This document shows, piece after piece, positions 25,167 through 38,093 of a stretch of 64,000 nucleotides of DNA. The translations under genes and the position numbers were made by a program. This DNA comes from Sabellastarte sp. h YS-2021 (taxonomy: Eukaryota > Annelida > Polychaeta > Sabellida > Sabellidae): assembly GCA_964017235.1 (NCBI GenBank), contig OZ024929.1, positions 163,665,609-163,729,608 on the forward strand, in the 5' to 3' direction. The first letter of the stretch is position 1. Every line of letters begins with the position of its first letter. The notes beneath the pieces are model-generated. The model saw only the letters and a program-made list of their open reading frames with translations. It was not told the origin of the DNA and did not search any database.

Positions 25167-25710
25167 TACCCCATTCACACTACAGATGGTACGTCCTGCG
25201 GTTAGAAATTTTACTCTGCAAATCCCAGGTCGCCCCATTTCATCTGAGGCGGATGGCCACTGATTGGACATGATTTTTTTAATCGTCAATAACAGTAGGA
25301 TGACAGTACTACAAACGTTGGTAACCGAGAAGCAATCTCCATAAACCTCAACTCACCTTTGGTAGCCATTGAACGAACACATGACGAACTGACCAATACC
25401 TTAACTCACCTTATGTCGCCATATTACACTGAAAGACGACCAAATCACAAAATTATGTACACCATGGACCACACCTTCGGTTACCATAGTAAGAATTTCA
25501 TATGCCCATGCGTGAAATCGTCTGCGCATGCCTATGGTACTGAAATCAGAGGTGGAAATTTCAAAATGTCTGAGGGACGCGCAAGGTAACAGATGGTTCA
25601 CCAATGACTCATATGGTCGCAAATGGATGTCGGATGGTGATCCAAGAGCAGGGACGTTTCACCAAACGCGGGTTACCACGGGTGACACCGTCTGTAGTGT
25701 GAAAGAGGTA
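25167..25710. mobile_element. Harbinger-like MITE with TTA target duplication
   Basis: The left end TACCCCATTCACACTACAGA and the right end TCTGTAGTGTGAAAGAGGTA are inverted repeats with two mismatches in 20. TTA flanks both sides (25164-25166 and 25711-25713), the TWA target type of PIF/Harbinger. The 544-bp interior is richer in GC and CpG than its surroundings and has no transposase. Open frames at 25359-25719 are not protein-like. Confidence 0.82.
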
Positions 25711-27316
25711 TTAGAATGACTACTATGGAGTCACGCTGATTAAGTTTTTAAATTCAGTTCCTTAAGTATGGTGTTTTAAAAAAAAACTTATGATAAACAG
25801 CATTTTCAGGTTTAAGGTAGACAGTAAACAATGAGTTCATTTAAGGGAAATAAAACCAGTCGGCAGGGATTAGCTATTACGCTGTGGGGCATTTATCCTA
25901 AGTTAATAATTCTCTTTATGGTGGTTGAATTTCAGGAAGATTTTATGTTTAAGTAATTTTTTGTAGCAGGATAAAATTAAATGGGGGAAGATATAATGAA
26001 AAAAAAATGAAAAAACAATAAGATTGCAAAGTGATTGAATTGTTGAAGATAGAAAACAGTGAAAAGTTTGGACATTGTTAAACAGTGGACCAACTGAAAA
26101 CAGTTAAAAATTAAGAAAAAAATATCTTCACCCCAATTATTGCCTAACTGGAAGAATGTTGTTAAATTCCCTGTCACACACTGGTAAAATGGGTGGAAGC
26201 TCTTGACAGACATGGAATCTTAGATGTTTACTAGACCAAAATTAATAATCTTTTTTTTCTTTATTTTTCACTCAAATGGATTTCCTTGTCATTACATTAG
26301 ATAAAATTACATGAAGCAAAGTTGATTTTTCCTTCCATTACATTAATTGGCTCACTGGGTATTTATAATGGAATATTTTATTTACTTTAAAAGGAAATTT
26401 TGGGATTTTCCTTGGTAAAAGCCCCAATTTGATTTTGTTTAGCTGAGGAGTTATCAAGACCAGACATGCGGAGACTGATTTATTGTTAATAATAAAGCTG
26501 AAACTGACAGTTACAGTGTGGGTCAAGATTGGGTAAAAAGGGTAGAATTATATAGTGTATATTAACTCTTCTCTTATTTGGAGGGTCTGTTTGATGCAGA
26601 TATTCAAGTGTCATAAATTTGTGTGTATTATGTAAATGCTTCATTAAGCCAGATTGTTATAATTCTTTCGAAACTGGACTTATTGCGTTCAAATGATTTT
26701 GTACTTTTTCAAACCTTGTACATGAATTTGAGCCCCAAAAAGTAACATTTTTCCAATAAGATACAATGGTAAATGGCCTTCCTGTTTCGTATTGGTGCCT
26801 TTTAAACATTCCTCTTCCCCGTTTTTACCAGATGTTTTCAGTGTCTGGACATTGGTAATATTGAAATTATAAATGGGATTTGATTTCTGTAATGATTAAA
26901 TATATAAATGTAAAGAAATAATTTGTTCATCTGTATTAATATGCCACCTCTCAAGTGTCACTTAGAATTCTTGAAATGTACATTTTTCTAAAAGAAACCA
27001 ATGATCTACTTTGTATTACAAACGTATTGATAAGTGGTTTATGGAAAACCTCAATCACAGAATTGGATAAATAAAATCTAAATCCGTAAAATATATCTGC
27101 ACAAAACTTCAGTTACTGAAAAGTTAAAAAAAATTGGACTTGATAGTTATTGGAAAGCAAGTTCTCATATTGTTTTTTTTTTGACATAAAACCGTAAAGA
27201 TTTTTGTGTGCTTAATATTCGAGAAATTTGATTAATTCCTGTATTCTGGTCAGGGTCCTATTCACAGAGGTTTTCAAAATAGTAACAATGTTTCTATTTT
27301 GTAAATCAGCACTAAT

Positions 27317-27317
27317 C

Positions 27318-27348
<31 letters not shown>

Positions 27349-27350
27349 AC
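27317..27350 (+). repeat. Poly-C (18) followed by (AC)8
   Basis: An uninterrupted C run is followed directly by an AC dinucleotide repeat. Confidence 0.9.
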
Positions 27351-28826
27351 TCATATTAAATTCTCTTCTTTCATTGTCAAAAAAATTCCTAGATATATTA
27401 TTGTTTCGTCTGTCATTACAAGTATTCATTTGTAGTGAAAAATTTTAAGTCCATGTAATCTTCCCTTGAGCTGGAGTGTATATTTCTTGAGAATACACTT
27501 GTTAAAGCTTACAACACAGTAAATGCAGTTAGTGCATTAAGTGATGAACTTTGATTGATGAGGTTAAATTGTGTGTGGGATTTTGTCTCCCAGAAGCAAT
27601 GTCCCTTCTCCCATATTACAATGACTGAAGCAAGTCTCAGTTTGTAAGAAAAATCTGACTTGGAGCCATATGTGCGAAATTTGCCACAGTAGGTCAAAAC
27701 TGCCTCTGTGACCACATCTTAAAATTAAGAAACAAGAAAGCTGAATTGACTGAAATTCTGCAAGGGATTAGATCAAAGTTTATGACCTAAAATGGTCATA
27801 AAAATCACAAATTCATCATGAATTCCAATAATTCAGAATAAAACATCTGAGTTTTTTCCTCAGTGGTGAATTTCACGAACTGTTACAAATTTCCTGTTCT
27901 TTACGCTTCTAATTATATTATCCTCCTGTCATGAGGGGCATTTTATACCCCGAGTATTTGCCCCAGAAAAAAAAAACACCTTTTATTTATAATTCATAAA
28001 TCCGATCATATTTGCTATTTTCAGGCTCAGTAGGGAAGGATAAGCAGATTAAAACTGGAAACCTCTGGATACCTAGTTGTCACAAGAGTAGGGTTACAAA
28101 CTATCACAAAAACACAATTATTTTGCTTGCTCCCTCTGAAACTGTATGTCAGACATCAAAGAATAATTTGCTGTTTTTTTCACATCAGGTTTATTTGTTT
28201 ACATCTATGCAAGTTCTTGCTAAGAAATTTAAAACATTTGTAAACCTTGAAAGATGGAAAGGGGTTAATACCTAATGAAAAATCTACTAGAAAATGGTAC
28301 ATAGTGTACCTGTTTACAAAAATGAGAATTAGTTTCTGGAGCTTGAAATGAATGAAATTTGCAGTTATATACACAATTATTGGGGAGAAATCATTGGGAC
28401 CGGATATCTCGGCAGAGAGAACATTTTACAGTAATTCTGCATGTTCTTTTCAGCTGGCATCTGGATTGTTGGCTCCAGGAAACCTTTAATATTAGAAAGA
28501 GTCCCTAAATCTGAAGAAACTATGAACTTATTCGATATTTTTGTTGACTTTAAAACTTCTATAGCAATTTCTTTGAGCAGAACTGCCATGTTAGGTTATG
28601 AACTTCACTTCCTGTTAGCGGGTCTATTCTATTAAGGATATGCCAGAACACAGTATTTCAGTATTCCAGAGTTAAAACTCCCAATCTAAAGAAATCTACA
28701 TTCGTGTAATATCCAATATGAGTGGTATATAAGATAACACTTAACTGGTCCAACATGATTGAGGTTGGTTTTTCGTTTAGTAAACCTTATATTTGGTCAC
28801 TATAGATAATTGTTACTGTTTTAATC

Positions 28827-28856
28827 AGGGGCCGATTTCACTAAAGGACTTAAACT
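28827..28856 (+). repeat. Solo GGGGCCG terminal motif of the MITE family
   Basis: CAGGGGCCGATTTCACTAAAGG matches the terminus of the GGGGCCGG MITEs, with CA before it, but no partner terminus was found nearby. It is probably a truncated copy. Confidence 0.55.
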
Positions 28857-30129
28857 AAGTTATTGTAGTTGTGTGTATTGCATCCTGTCAGATCAGTTTG
28901 GTGTGTACGAGTTTTAAGACTCTTCAAATAGGAATTCTCAGAGTGGGGACCAGGTGTACCCCATACCCGATTCATAATTGAGTACCAAATAGATTTGCAG
29001 TCAATTTTGGGGAAATTGTGTGTCAAACGTAAACTGTACATATGTTGACCCAGGTCTCAACAGATCCAAGTCTCTGAGTCAGTCATCATCACATATAAGC
29101 AGTCAGTCAAAATCACACAGTACCGATGTATCGTCCAACCTCATTAAAATAGTGCTGAGGACATATGAGACCACGATAGGGTTTTCTAGCAACACTTAAC
29201 AAATATTTTTACCGCACCTCCGGAGCTCCGAGTTTTATAAGGAGAAGAGAAAAATTTGCTAGCTTAGCATGTAGTAAAAATCATATTGCACCGCACTGCT
29301 TATATGTGTAAAGGCCTTTACTCTATGGGAAATGCCAAAGTTTAGAGGATATTCCATTCTGTTCTGTATTCTAATCCAATGTATTTATTTCGAGATTTGG
29401 CCTGATTCCTGTATAACTGTACTGACTAAAATAATGATGTTTCTGAGGTTGGAACATCACAATTGGTTCCTCTTATTACTGAGTTTACCATAATTCAGCT
29501 GACACTGGTTCTTACCAATATGACCAAAGTTTGTCCTCCACAGTTGTATCAGGGCCAAAAATTTAGATATGTTGAATAAGGGAAGACTGTGATGGCAGAA
29601 AAAATAAACAGAGAAACCATTTTTATTGCACTGTTTAGAGTTTCCTGAAATAGCCTTTGTCAGGCCTTTGCTTCCTATTGTGTGCATTTTATGGAAACAA
29701 TAAATCAGTGAAAATATTCCTCTTCGAGTGACAAACACACAATTAAACACCTGCAAAAATCATGATGTTGATAGTTTTATTTTAAATGAAGTGATTCAGT
29801 GTATCAGTTCTGAGAAAAATGTTTACAGTTTACAGGAGTCAGGTAGAAAATTGTCAAAATTTTGTTAAATATAATTAGTCTGGATATTAATGAGTGGCCA
29901 TGTCATGGCACAAAAAAACAAGAAATCAAGTATAATACCCTCAAATTATTGTGTAACAAATAACTTAAATTTGTTAAATATAATTTAACAAATGTTCCGT
30001 TTGCTCTTACTCGTGACAATCATAAGGTTCAAATGTAGCTCTTAACTGCAACTTGGTAATATTTTAAAGTCTGGCACTTGATTACCACAAACCTTCAGGG
30101 GAGAAAATTGTAAATTTCAGTTAAACTGT

Positions 30130-30690
30130 TTTTTCTGGATTAAGACCCATGCTATGTCCACTGTAGCGTCTATAGTGTACAGTTCATGATATTTCTGAAT
30201 TCAAGACCCATTATCACATTGTATCACATTATACAATATTTCTTGACTCAAGACCCATGCATGTAAACTGTGGCTTTTACACCACAGAGTATGTGGTATT
30301 CCTGGATTCATGACCCATGCATGTCTACTGTGCCTTCTACAGCAAACAGTATTTTATATTTTGGAATTCAAGACCCATGCATATATACCGTGGCTTGTAC
30401 ACCACACAGTATGTGGTATTTTCTGGGTTCATGACCCATGTATTTCCACTGTCACTTCTACAGCAAACAGTATTTTATATTTTGGAATTCAAGACACATA
30501 CATATATACTGTGGCTTGTACACCACACAGTATGTGGTATTTTCTGGGTTCATGACCCATGCATTTCCACTGTCACTTCTATAGCAAACAGTATTTGATA
30601 TTTCAGGATTAAAAGTCTGTGCATGTCCGCTGTAGTTTCTACGGCATACAGTACACAATGTTTCTGGATTCAAGGCCCATTCCTGTGCAA
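30130..30690 (+). repeat. 60-bp minisatellite with alternating (dimeric) units
   Basis: About nine units of 60-61 bp are centred on GACCCATGCATG, starting with (A/T)TTC(A/T)(A/T)GA. Two unit types alternate: one with CTTGTACACCACACAGTATGTGG, the other with CTTCTACAGCAAACAGTATTTTAT. The pair repeats as a higher-order unit of about 120 bp between 30301 and 30600. Open frames through it (81 and 93 aa) are repeat artefacts. Confidence 0.92.
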
Positions 30691-31379
30691 TATCTATTTG
30701 ATTTTGGGGAAATGACTTTTAGATGCCTGATGCTGTTGCAGAGATTAACATGGTAAAGGCCTTAATTAGATTAGAGGCAGTGCTTCATGCATGTTGCTTT
30801 TCTGCCTTGTACAGTGATGACCAGTATTTAGAGTCTCCGTCCAGGCTAACCTAGACACTGCAAAGATTGGTTGCTTCTTCTTTGGGGTGTGCCAGTCTTT
30901 TCTTGGAGAGAAGTCTTTAATCAAGTTTTCCTTTCTTGTCACAACCAAAACAGAATTTATTTTACTGTTTCATTATTAGCGTTTGCAGCAGAGTAAAACC
31001 TGACCTGAAACAGGATTGCATCTCCAGTCTGTAATGTCATTGCAGTTGGGGGAAATGGGAGGGGGCCATCTCAAAATGATTAGACCTGATTCATAGCCGT
31101 TCAATTTTTTTCTATCACTGCAAAAGAGGTTTTATGACAGAAAAAGGTGATCTGTGTTTTTTTGACGCTGACATTTTATTGGGGAAAGATACTGCAGTGT
31201 AAAATTTTATTCTAATTTGTTTAGTACAGCACTTGCAGCACTACCTTGTAAAAATGTGTTTAGCTTTGAAGACTGGATATGAAGATTCTGTGGATATATA
31301 TATATATATATAAAAACTGTGAAATTCAAGTGTTATTCTTTTCAACAGGACATCTCTTAGATACACTGTTTCAGTTTTG

Positions 31380-31417
<38 letters not shown>

Positions 31418-31613
31418 ATTAAATTTATTACATTTTGCTTCATTTTGATCTCAGGTAATCAAAGCATGCATCCCTATTGTCATACATTTCACATTTGACT
31501 TGTCAGCTTTCAAATTCATATGGTTATTTACTTCACTTAAAAAATACAAAAGAGAAAATAATCTTATTAGTCCATCATTCACTACATTTATGTTCATAAA
31601 AAATCATTCACTG
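30691..31613. other. Intronic sequence with (AT)n and poly-G tracts
   Basis: A TA dinucleotide run occurs near 31294-31311 and a poly-G tract is listed separately. Nothing else was recognised. Confidence 0.5.
31382..31415 (+). repeat. Poly-G tract (34 G)
   Basis: An uninterrupted run of 34 G, the longest homopolymer in the window. Its true length is uncertain because such runs are hard to sequence. Confidence 0.9.
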
Positions 31614-31998
31614 AAACTGTACATGGTGTAGGTTCTGTACTGTAAACTGCTGACGGTTCCATGGTGCACAGCGGTAACACACTTGCCTCCCACCTCAGAG
31701 GGCAGCGGTTCAAACCCCAGAGCTTATGTGGGATAGTTGGTAGTTGCTTACCAATGGTCGTCAGTTTACAGTACAGAGTTTTGACCAACTGTATGTACTA
31801 GGTTCCTCTGCCCACAAAACTACCCATCATGATATGTCCTGTACAGTGTTGAAAGCGATGTGAAACCCTAAATAAATAAATAAACTGCTGACCAACGGCA
31901 AGCAACCACCAGCTTTCCCACTTGAAGTCAGGTTGGGATTTGAACTCTGATCTCAGAGGTGGGAGGCTAGTGTGTTACAACTGCGCCACAGCGGCCCC
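31614..31998 (-). mobile_element. tRNA-Gly-type SINE, minus copy, split by a younger SINE
   Basis: The minus-strand head at 31998 to about 31925 reads GGGGCCGCTGTGGCGCAGTTG, TAGCCTCCCACCTCTGAGA and AGTTCAAATCCC. The body continues to 31881 (GTTGCTTGCCGTTGGTCAGC) and resumes at 31654 down to about 31614 (TTTACAGTACAGAACCTACACC). The gap is filled by the plus-strand SINE at 31655-31880. Confidence 0.85.
31655..31880 (+). mobile_element. tRNA-Gly-type SINE, full copy with 12-bp target duplication
   Basis: The head has the A-box-like TGGTGCACAGCGGTAAC, TTGCCTCCCAC and the B box GGTTCAAACCCC. The body runs GGTAGTTGCTTACCAATGGTC ... TTCCTCTGCCCACAAAACTACC and ends in GAAACCCTAAATAAATAAA. TAAACTGCTGAC flanks it exactly at 31643-31654 and 31881-31892, a perfect target duplication. 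It inserted into an older minus-oriented copy of the same family. Confidence 0.93.
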
Positions 31999-34900
31999 TT
32001 GTTTACAAGATAAAACTATATTTGGTCTTCTTGTTCTGGAATTGTAAAGTGTGTTGCAATTAAAATATTCCAACCGATGAAGCACTGATCAAGTATTATT
32101 GATCTATCTTCAAAGCACCAGATGGGTAAAGCTTGTTATCTACTCACTTCACCTAAAATGAAACTGATGTCTTTGTTGTAATGATCTTATTCTATTTCCA
32201 AGAGGAATCAATTTACCAAAATAGAATTTTAACTCTTGGTTGGCCGTCTATTGATCTTCACTTTCTTTTGTTGAGCAGCCTTAAACACCAAATAGCTGCT
32301 TCAGAACTTAACAGAGTAGAGATGTTTGCATTAATATTGTAAGTCACTGTCACTGAATTATACAATTCCTAAACACTGATACAAATGCTTGACTTGGATC
32401 ATTTTTGTGAATGAATAATCATTTGTTTCATTCAGTGTAGAAGTGTGTCATCTACGTCCAAGTGTTTGAGAGTAATTGATGTAAGAACAAAAGTAACTGA
32501 GAAAGCTAGAGCAAATGTATTGAAACAGGCTTAGAAAGTGGGATGCAGAACCATGATCTCTATGCAGAGGTTTTTGTTTTTCAGTTTTAGTTCCCACATT
32601 CAAAAGAAAAAAAAATGAAAAATGAATAAAAGGATTTCTAAGCCTGAGTAATGGAAATTAGATAAAGTAAAGAACTTTAATTTGAATTCATTTACTAAAA
32701 GAAGTTGTGCAGATATTATTTAGGGCAAACATCAAAATAAATAACTGATTACCTGAATAGAAGAAATCAGGTCAGAATTCTGTACTGACCACTGGCAGTT
32801 ATAACTGGGACACATTTAAAATCTGTAAAGATTTAATTCACCTTAACATGTAAAAGGTGTTAAAAAGATTGACTCAAGTTGAAGCTCTCTCATTAATGGC
32901 ATGCATTTTCACTAGTCAAAAGTGTAGAAATAAAAACAATGTGCACATACCTGTAATTTTTTTTTCAACACCAATAGTTAACAAAACAAATGTATACCAA
33001 CACTAAATGAGAAGACAGAAACACAGAAAAAAGCTGTAGAAATTCCCACAAAAGAAAAGAAAGTCTGAGAGTGGCTGTTCATTAATCTCTCGGTGAGAGT
33101 GATAAAGGAGGGTTGCCTGCAATCTGGTTGTCTCCAAATTTACTGCATTAAAACACAACTATTAATGGCATTCTAATAAGCAGTACAGTTGTTTTACCTA
33201 CTGTGTTGAGTCCCCCCTTTTTAATGTGAACATCAGCAGTATGTGAAAGTTGGAAGTTGAATTGCTTAACATTCTCACCCAAATGACAGATTTTATCAAA
33301 TATTTTTGACAAATTAAAGAAAAATGAGGACTGTTATAACTCTTACTCGGTGGGATATCTCACATAGAATGTTATAGACTTCACATGCAATGCTACCAAT
33401 ATCATAGATTTCACACATTTTTTTCCACTTTCTATTCTTCTGTGGATTATTGTTATGGAGAGGACTCTGTGTTAACAACCAGTAACTCTCTGTTTTTAGG
33501 TGATTCAATTAATAAACCCCAAGTCGGTTCATGAAATGACCTGATCCATCACTGGCTCAAGAGAGACCCTGATTTTCACATGCAAATACATCATACTTTA
33601 TTACTTGCCGCAATGCCACCAAGACGCAACGAAAGCCTTGTTCTTTTCAAATCAAAGCATTTCGGATGTCTATCTTCCCATTTTGATGGCTAAAATATGT
33701 CTTTTTCCTCCCTCTCCTGGTGTACCTTTACCCGGGGATTTTGATTGCAAATCAATACACAGAGCAGTGTTATATTTGTTAAGAAACTGCTATCGTATAG
33801 ACAGAAAGAAGCTCGAGTTTCTTTAGCACCGATATTTTGTTGGCATCACACTTTCACCCATTGGGCACCAATAATTTCAATATTGCCATATTCATCAACA
33901 CATCAGGATCTTCTTGCAAAACAAATCATAATTGTGTTCTTTCACTAGATATAGTGAGAGTTGTCGGAAAGGAAGAATTTAACGTTGTTTTTTCATTAAT
34001 TTTAGGCTATTGTTGTTTTGAATGATATAACTGACACATGTGCTGTTATTTATATTTTTGATGACAATATTTTGATGTTATCTTGGAATGTGTCATCATG
34101 TATATTAATTTGCCCCAATATCTGGCAGAGGAAAAGCATTTGATGAAATCATGAAAGGTTTAGATACTGAGAGACATTTTTGTTGGACATGTAAGCTCAC
34201 TTTTGACCTTTATGCTATGAAGCCATGTTCTCAAATCCCCCTTAGAATGTTCAGCTTATTGTTTATATTAATGGCCAATATGCTCTGATTATCTGCACTC
34301 TTTGAATATGTTCTGCTTTGTTCAAATAGAAAAGTAACTTTTGTCTCGAGTTTTACTTTGCAGCAGCTATACTTCTGGCACACAATGTCAATGCAGCAGT
34401 ATACAAACCATGTGATGAATGTGCACCAAGCATGCCATGCAGTTGTATATTGTGTAAATGGGAACAAAACCTCTTGGGAACATCCGGAATGGTCATCTCG
34501 AGGTCACAGGATAATAGATTTCCAAACATTCTGGCCTAATCTCTGTGACATTTCAGCGGCTTGTCCTTTCAAATGGTACACTCCTAATTGTGAACCTAAC
34601 CACAAGGAGACACAGAAAGAGTACCCCACATATTTAACACCAACCTATTTTTCAAAATATGAAATATTCATTATTTTCAATGTCTTTATAAGTTTTATTT
34701 TTAAAGAAGTTACTCATTTGAAGCAGTAAAATGTTATCACACCTCATTGCAGTTACATGTTCTCACACCTGTTCTGCAAGAGACTTCATTTTGAATTCTT
34801 TTGAATGCAAGACTTTGGTTCAGTTGGCTTCTAACTCACTTTGCTCCCACCTTTGTGACTAAGGGTTTGACTGCAGCTAATATGGGAACATTTGGAGTGG

Positions 34901-36734
34901 ATTGTGGGCCTGATATGGACTTAGCTGTTGAAATGGGCATAAAACGCTCACTTTGACCATGACTACAGTGTGTCATACACTCATTCATTATTTGGGCTTG
35001 ATACTTGTGCTGCAGCTAAAGTCTGTTGTTAGACCTATTGTCCAAATGTTCAACTTTTTGACCTCATACTCTACTATATCTATATTTTCCTATTGTTTTG
35101 TGCTTAACTGCCCAGTCTATGTGATGACTCTTCTGTTATCCAACCAGGATCACAATAATATTATTTTTGGAGGTACAGTGAAATATATGGACTAATGTAT
35201 TTGATCTGTTGTTTTTTTATGTGGAATAACTTCAAACAACTTCAGCTGTTTCAGCCATAATACAACTGCAACTGAATATATGCATGTTTTTCTCTTCAAT
35301 TGTGTCGGATCACTAAGGGGATTGAAGAATTCTGGGTACATCACCATAAGAGGACTGTGGAACTGTCTGGGGATATTTGAAGATAATTGGAGTGTAGTAC
35401 TGCTTGTATGTGTCCTGTATAAGGGAGTGTAATTACATCCTACATCCCCTACTTTACAAGGCTAAAAGTCTCACACATTTACATTACCAAATTTTGGAGC
35501 CAAGGATTCAACATATTGAGAGAAAACTTGTTTTAGTGGTCAAATGACCAAACATTTGGTATTTCATTGTATCTGCAGGTAAGATTGTGTCAAATATTTT
35601 TGTTGTGAATGCAACAATCAGACATGTCATTATATCAAAGTGCATTGGAGCCTGTTTGCAAAAGTTGTGATCACGTTTAAGTTTGAAATAGTTTTTTGAA
35701 ATTCATGTATGCACTATGTGGAGAGATGATATACAATACAATAGCCTTAGAAATATATGTGGAATAAACTCAAATACTTCCTCTTTGTACTTGTAGCCTG
35801 AATGTTACAGGAATTGTACTGTAATTGTTTGTGACTGCAAGTATTTTGCCTTTATGTCTGCCATAATTCTTGTCAGTAGCATAAGTTTAGGAGTAATCTA
35901 ATGAGAAAAACTGAGTAGCTATAAAACCTGAAATCATTTCAGCCGTTGTTTTCTTGAGGTGACTCACACAGTTTGTAGCTTTTATTTATATTCTGCTGGA
36001 ACATTGTGTCAGTGGTTTGCTTACAATATAAAAAAAATGTATTTAGATTTTAGAGCATGTCACGTGCATGAATTTAAAAATAGTTTGGAGTGAATGGTGG
36101 TGGGAGTGGAGGATTTGTGTCTATTTCTGAGACAGGAAGTGAGTTGCACAGGGGATGAGAAGGGGATTGAAAAGCCTCCAAAGAAAACACACAAATTGGC
36201 CTGAATGTTTTTTATGAGTTGATTTCATTGTGCCAGAATTTTGATGCAGATGGTAGAGGGATTGTAGGTAATTCTTTTTTTAAACAAGATGGAAGTCAAA
36301 ACACAGAGACCTTTTATGTCCGCTTAAATAGCATCAGAATATGCCAATAGTCCTCAGTTTGCATATATGATCCCCGAAGAACTCAGCAGATTTATCTTTG
36401 AATAAATACCAGTTGAGTAGAATGAAAACATAAAAAACACACAGACTGGAGGTAAATAATACTTTAATTTACACAGCCATGGGAACACTCCAGTTTCTTT
36501 CTTAATACCGTGTTCACACTCAGCCTTTGCTGCACTATGATGTAGAATCGACTACAATGAAAGCCTTTCTATTAAACCCTTGTGAGCCTGTCTCACATTT
36601 GTGTTACCCTATGTGGAGAAGCAGCTTGTTGGTTGTCATCTGTTCCAAAGCATAGTCACAAGTGAGTAAATATACTCGATGTAGACATATTTTCGATGAT
36701 CCTATAATAACATTGAAATAATTGGTCCAGACCA
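31999..36734. other. Intronic sequence, nothing recognised
   Basis: The longest open frame is 34358-34729 (123 codons, plus strand), rich in Cys, His and Trp. It has no recognisable domain and no support as a gene. Nothing else was seen. Confidence 0.5.
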
Positions 36735-37452
36735 GGGGCCGGTTTCATGAACAGACTTAAGCCTTGAGTCAGACTCAAAAGTTGAGACTTTGTCTCAAAT
36801 TTGGGAAATATTTGGCTGAGTCTGTGAACTCAGACTCAATGCATTTCACAAACAAGCTCAACTTGAGACCTGGCTCAGTCACAGGCTCAAATTTGAGCCC
36901 ATGAAGGAGGTGTCTCAAATTTGAGTCCAAGTTTTGATGCCAAAAAACACATACATAAAGCGATACAATTTGTTCCAAAATGAAATTGATAAATCTTGAA
37001 ATCTTCTATTATCATTTTATTTTGTAATTACAGCCACATATTCAATATTTACTAACAACAAAAGTCAATAGAATTGACATGCTTTATAGCCTATCATCAA
37101 GTGACAGGCCTCAAGGGTGGACTCAGAGCCAGACTCAACCTCAGTTGAGTCTCACTCTTATGGATCACTTAGAATAATATATTATCATATAATTTCTTTG
37201 TATTATGAGTATTAAAGATATTTAAAATGATAATAATCATGTAATATAACTTTTTAAACTAAAAATAAGCCCACTAAATATATGAAATGAGATAAAAAAG
37301 TTGAGACCATAACTTGAGACTGGTCTCAGCTGATCCACCCTTTGTGAAATCCATTTGAGCCAAAAACTCAGCCGAGACAAAAGTCTCAGATTTGAGACCC
37401 TGACTCAGCCTTGAGTCGGGCTCAGTTTGAGACTTTTCATGAAACCGGCCCC
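36735..37452 (-). mobile_element. GGGGCCGG-ended MITE, copy B
   Basis: The ends GGGGCCGGTTTCATGAACAG and TTTTCATGAAACCGGCCCC are inverted repeats. The interior, read on the minus strand, follows copy A closely (GGTGGATCAGCTGAGACTGG, AAATGGATTTCACAAA). Length 718 bp against 719 bp in copy A. Flanks are CA on the left and TG on the right. Confidence 0.92.
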
Positions 37453-37851
37453 TGAAATGTAGCAGATTCTAATTCCATGTGGGTCATATATCATCACTCT
37501 CCTGACATCAAGCTGGTGTCATCTGTGTGTTTAAGTAGGTAGTTATATTTTCAATAACATTAAAACTGTGTAGATGAGTATAAAACTATGTTTGATTTAG
37601 GTTTCTAGAAATATGCCCACTTTTCCTGTCAGTTTTCTCCCATGTTTGTGTCTACTCCATTCAATTCTGTACATTTGAAAAAAACAAGGTACTTTTTGAG
37701 GCTGTTCAATTATTTCTGTAGGAATTGGGATGGTTTTTATAGTTTTATACCAGCCACATGGTCACACCTTCATCATTAGAAGGTCTGTTTTAATCATTTG
37801 ATTTTTGCCTAATTGCTTTGATAAAAATTTTGTTTATGAAAAACTGTTTAC

Positions 37852-38093
37852 CTGCACAAGGATAACTGTTTGAATGGGCAAGTGTGAACGAGCTTCTAAA
37901 TAATCTGGGGTCCTGGGGAATGGTGGACTCCTGGATGTGGTAGCATGTGTGTTTGGTTGAGTGGGTGACTGTTTGGTATGCAGATTGTGCACTACACTGA
38001 CACTGGTTGAAGTGCGGTTACCCACTGAGACAGGAACCAGCTTGAGCTCAGCCAAATCCTTCATGGATCTTGCCTTTTATGGCCTGGTATAAG
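37852..38093 (-). CDS. Candidate minus-strand exon, unknown protein (ATG at 38064)
   Basis: Minus-strand sequence shows a good acceptor (cttctttttaacttataccag|GCC) at 38094 and a good donor (GTGCAG|GTAAAC) at 37852, 242 bp apart. No frame is open over the whole exon. One frame opens at an ATG (38064) after an in-frame stop and stays open to the donor, encoding MKDLAELKLVPVSVGNRT and a Ser/Thr/Pro-rich stretch ending ARSHLPIQTVILVQ. That would fit a first coding exon with a short 5' leader. GC content is above the local level. No family was recognised and the ATG context is weak (T at -3). Confidence 0.3.

Larger units (their letters stand above)
25711..30129. other. Intronic sequence, mostly nothing recognised
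   Basis: AT-rich sequence with a C/AC tract at 27317 and a solo terminal motif at 28827, both listed separately. Open frames at 28441-28635 and 29457-29756 show no family match. Confidence 0.5.

Noticed and set aside
30130-30690. CRISPR-like spaced repeats
   Set aside because: The whole 60-bp unit repeats, with no unique spacers, and the DNA is animal.
34358-34729. 123-codon open frame as a gene
   Set aside because: No domain, no convincing splice sites and composition unlike the kinase exons; chance is likely in 64 kb.
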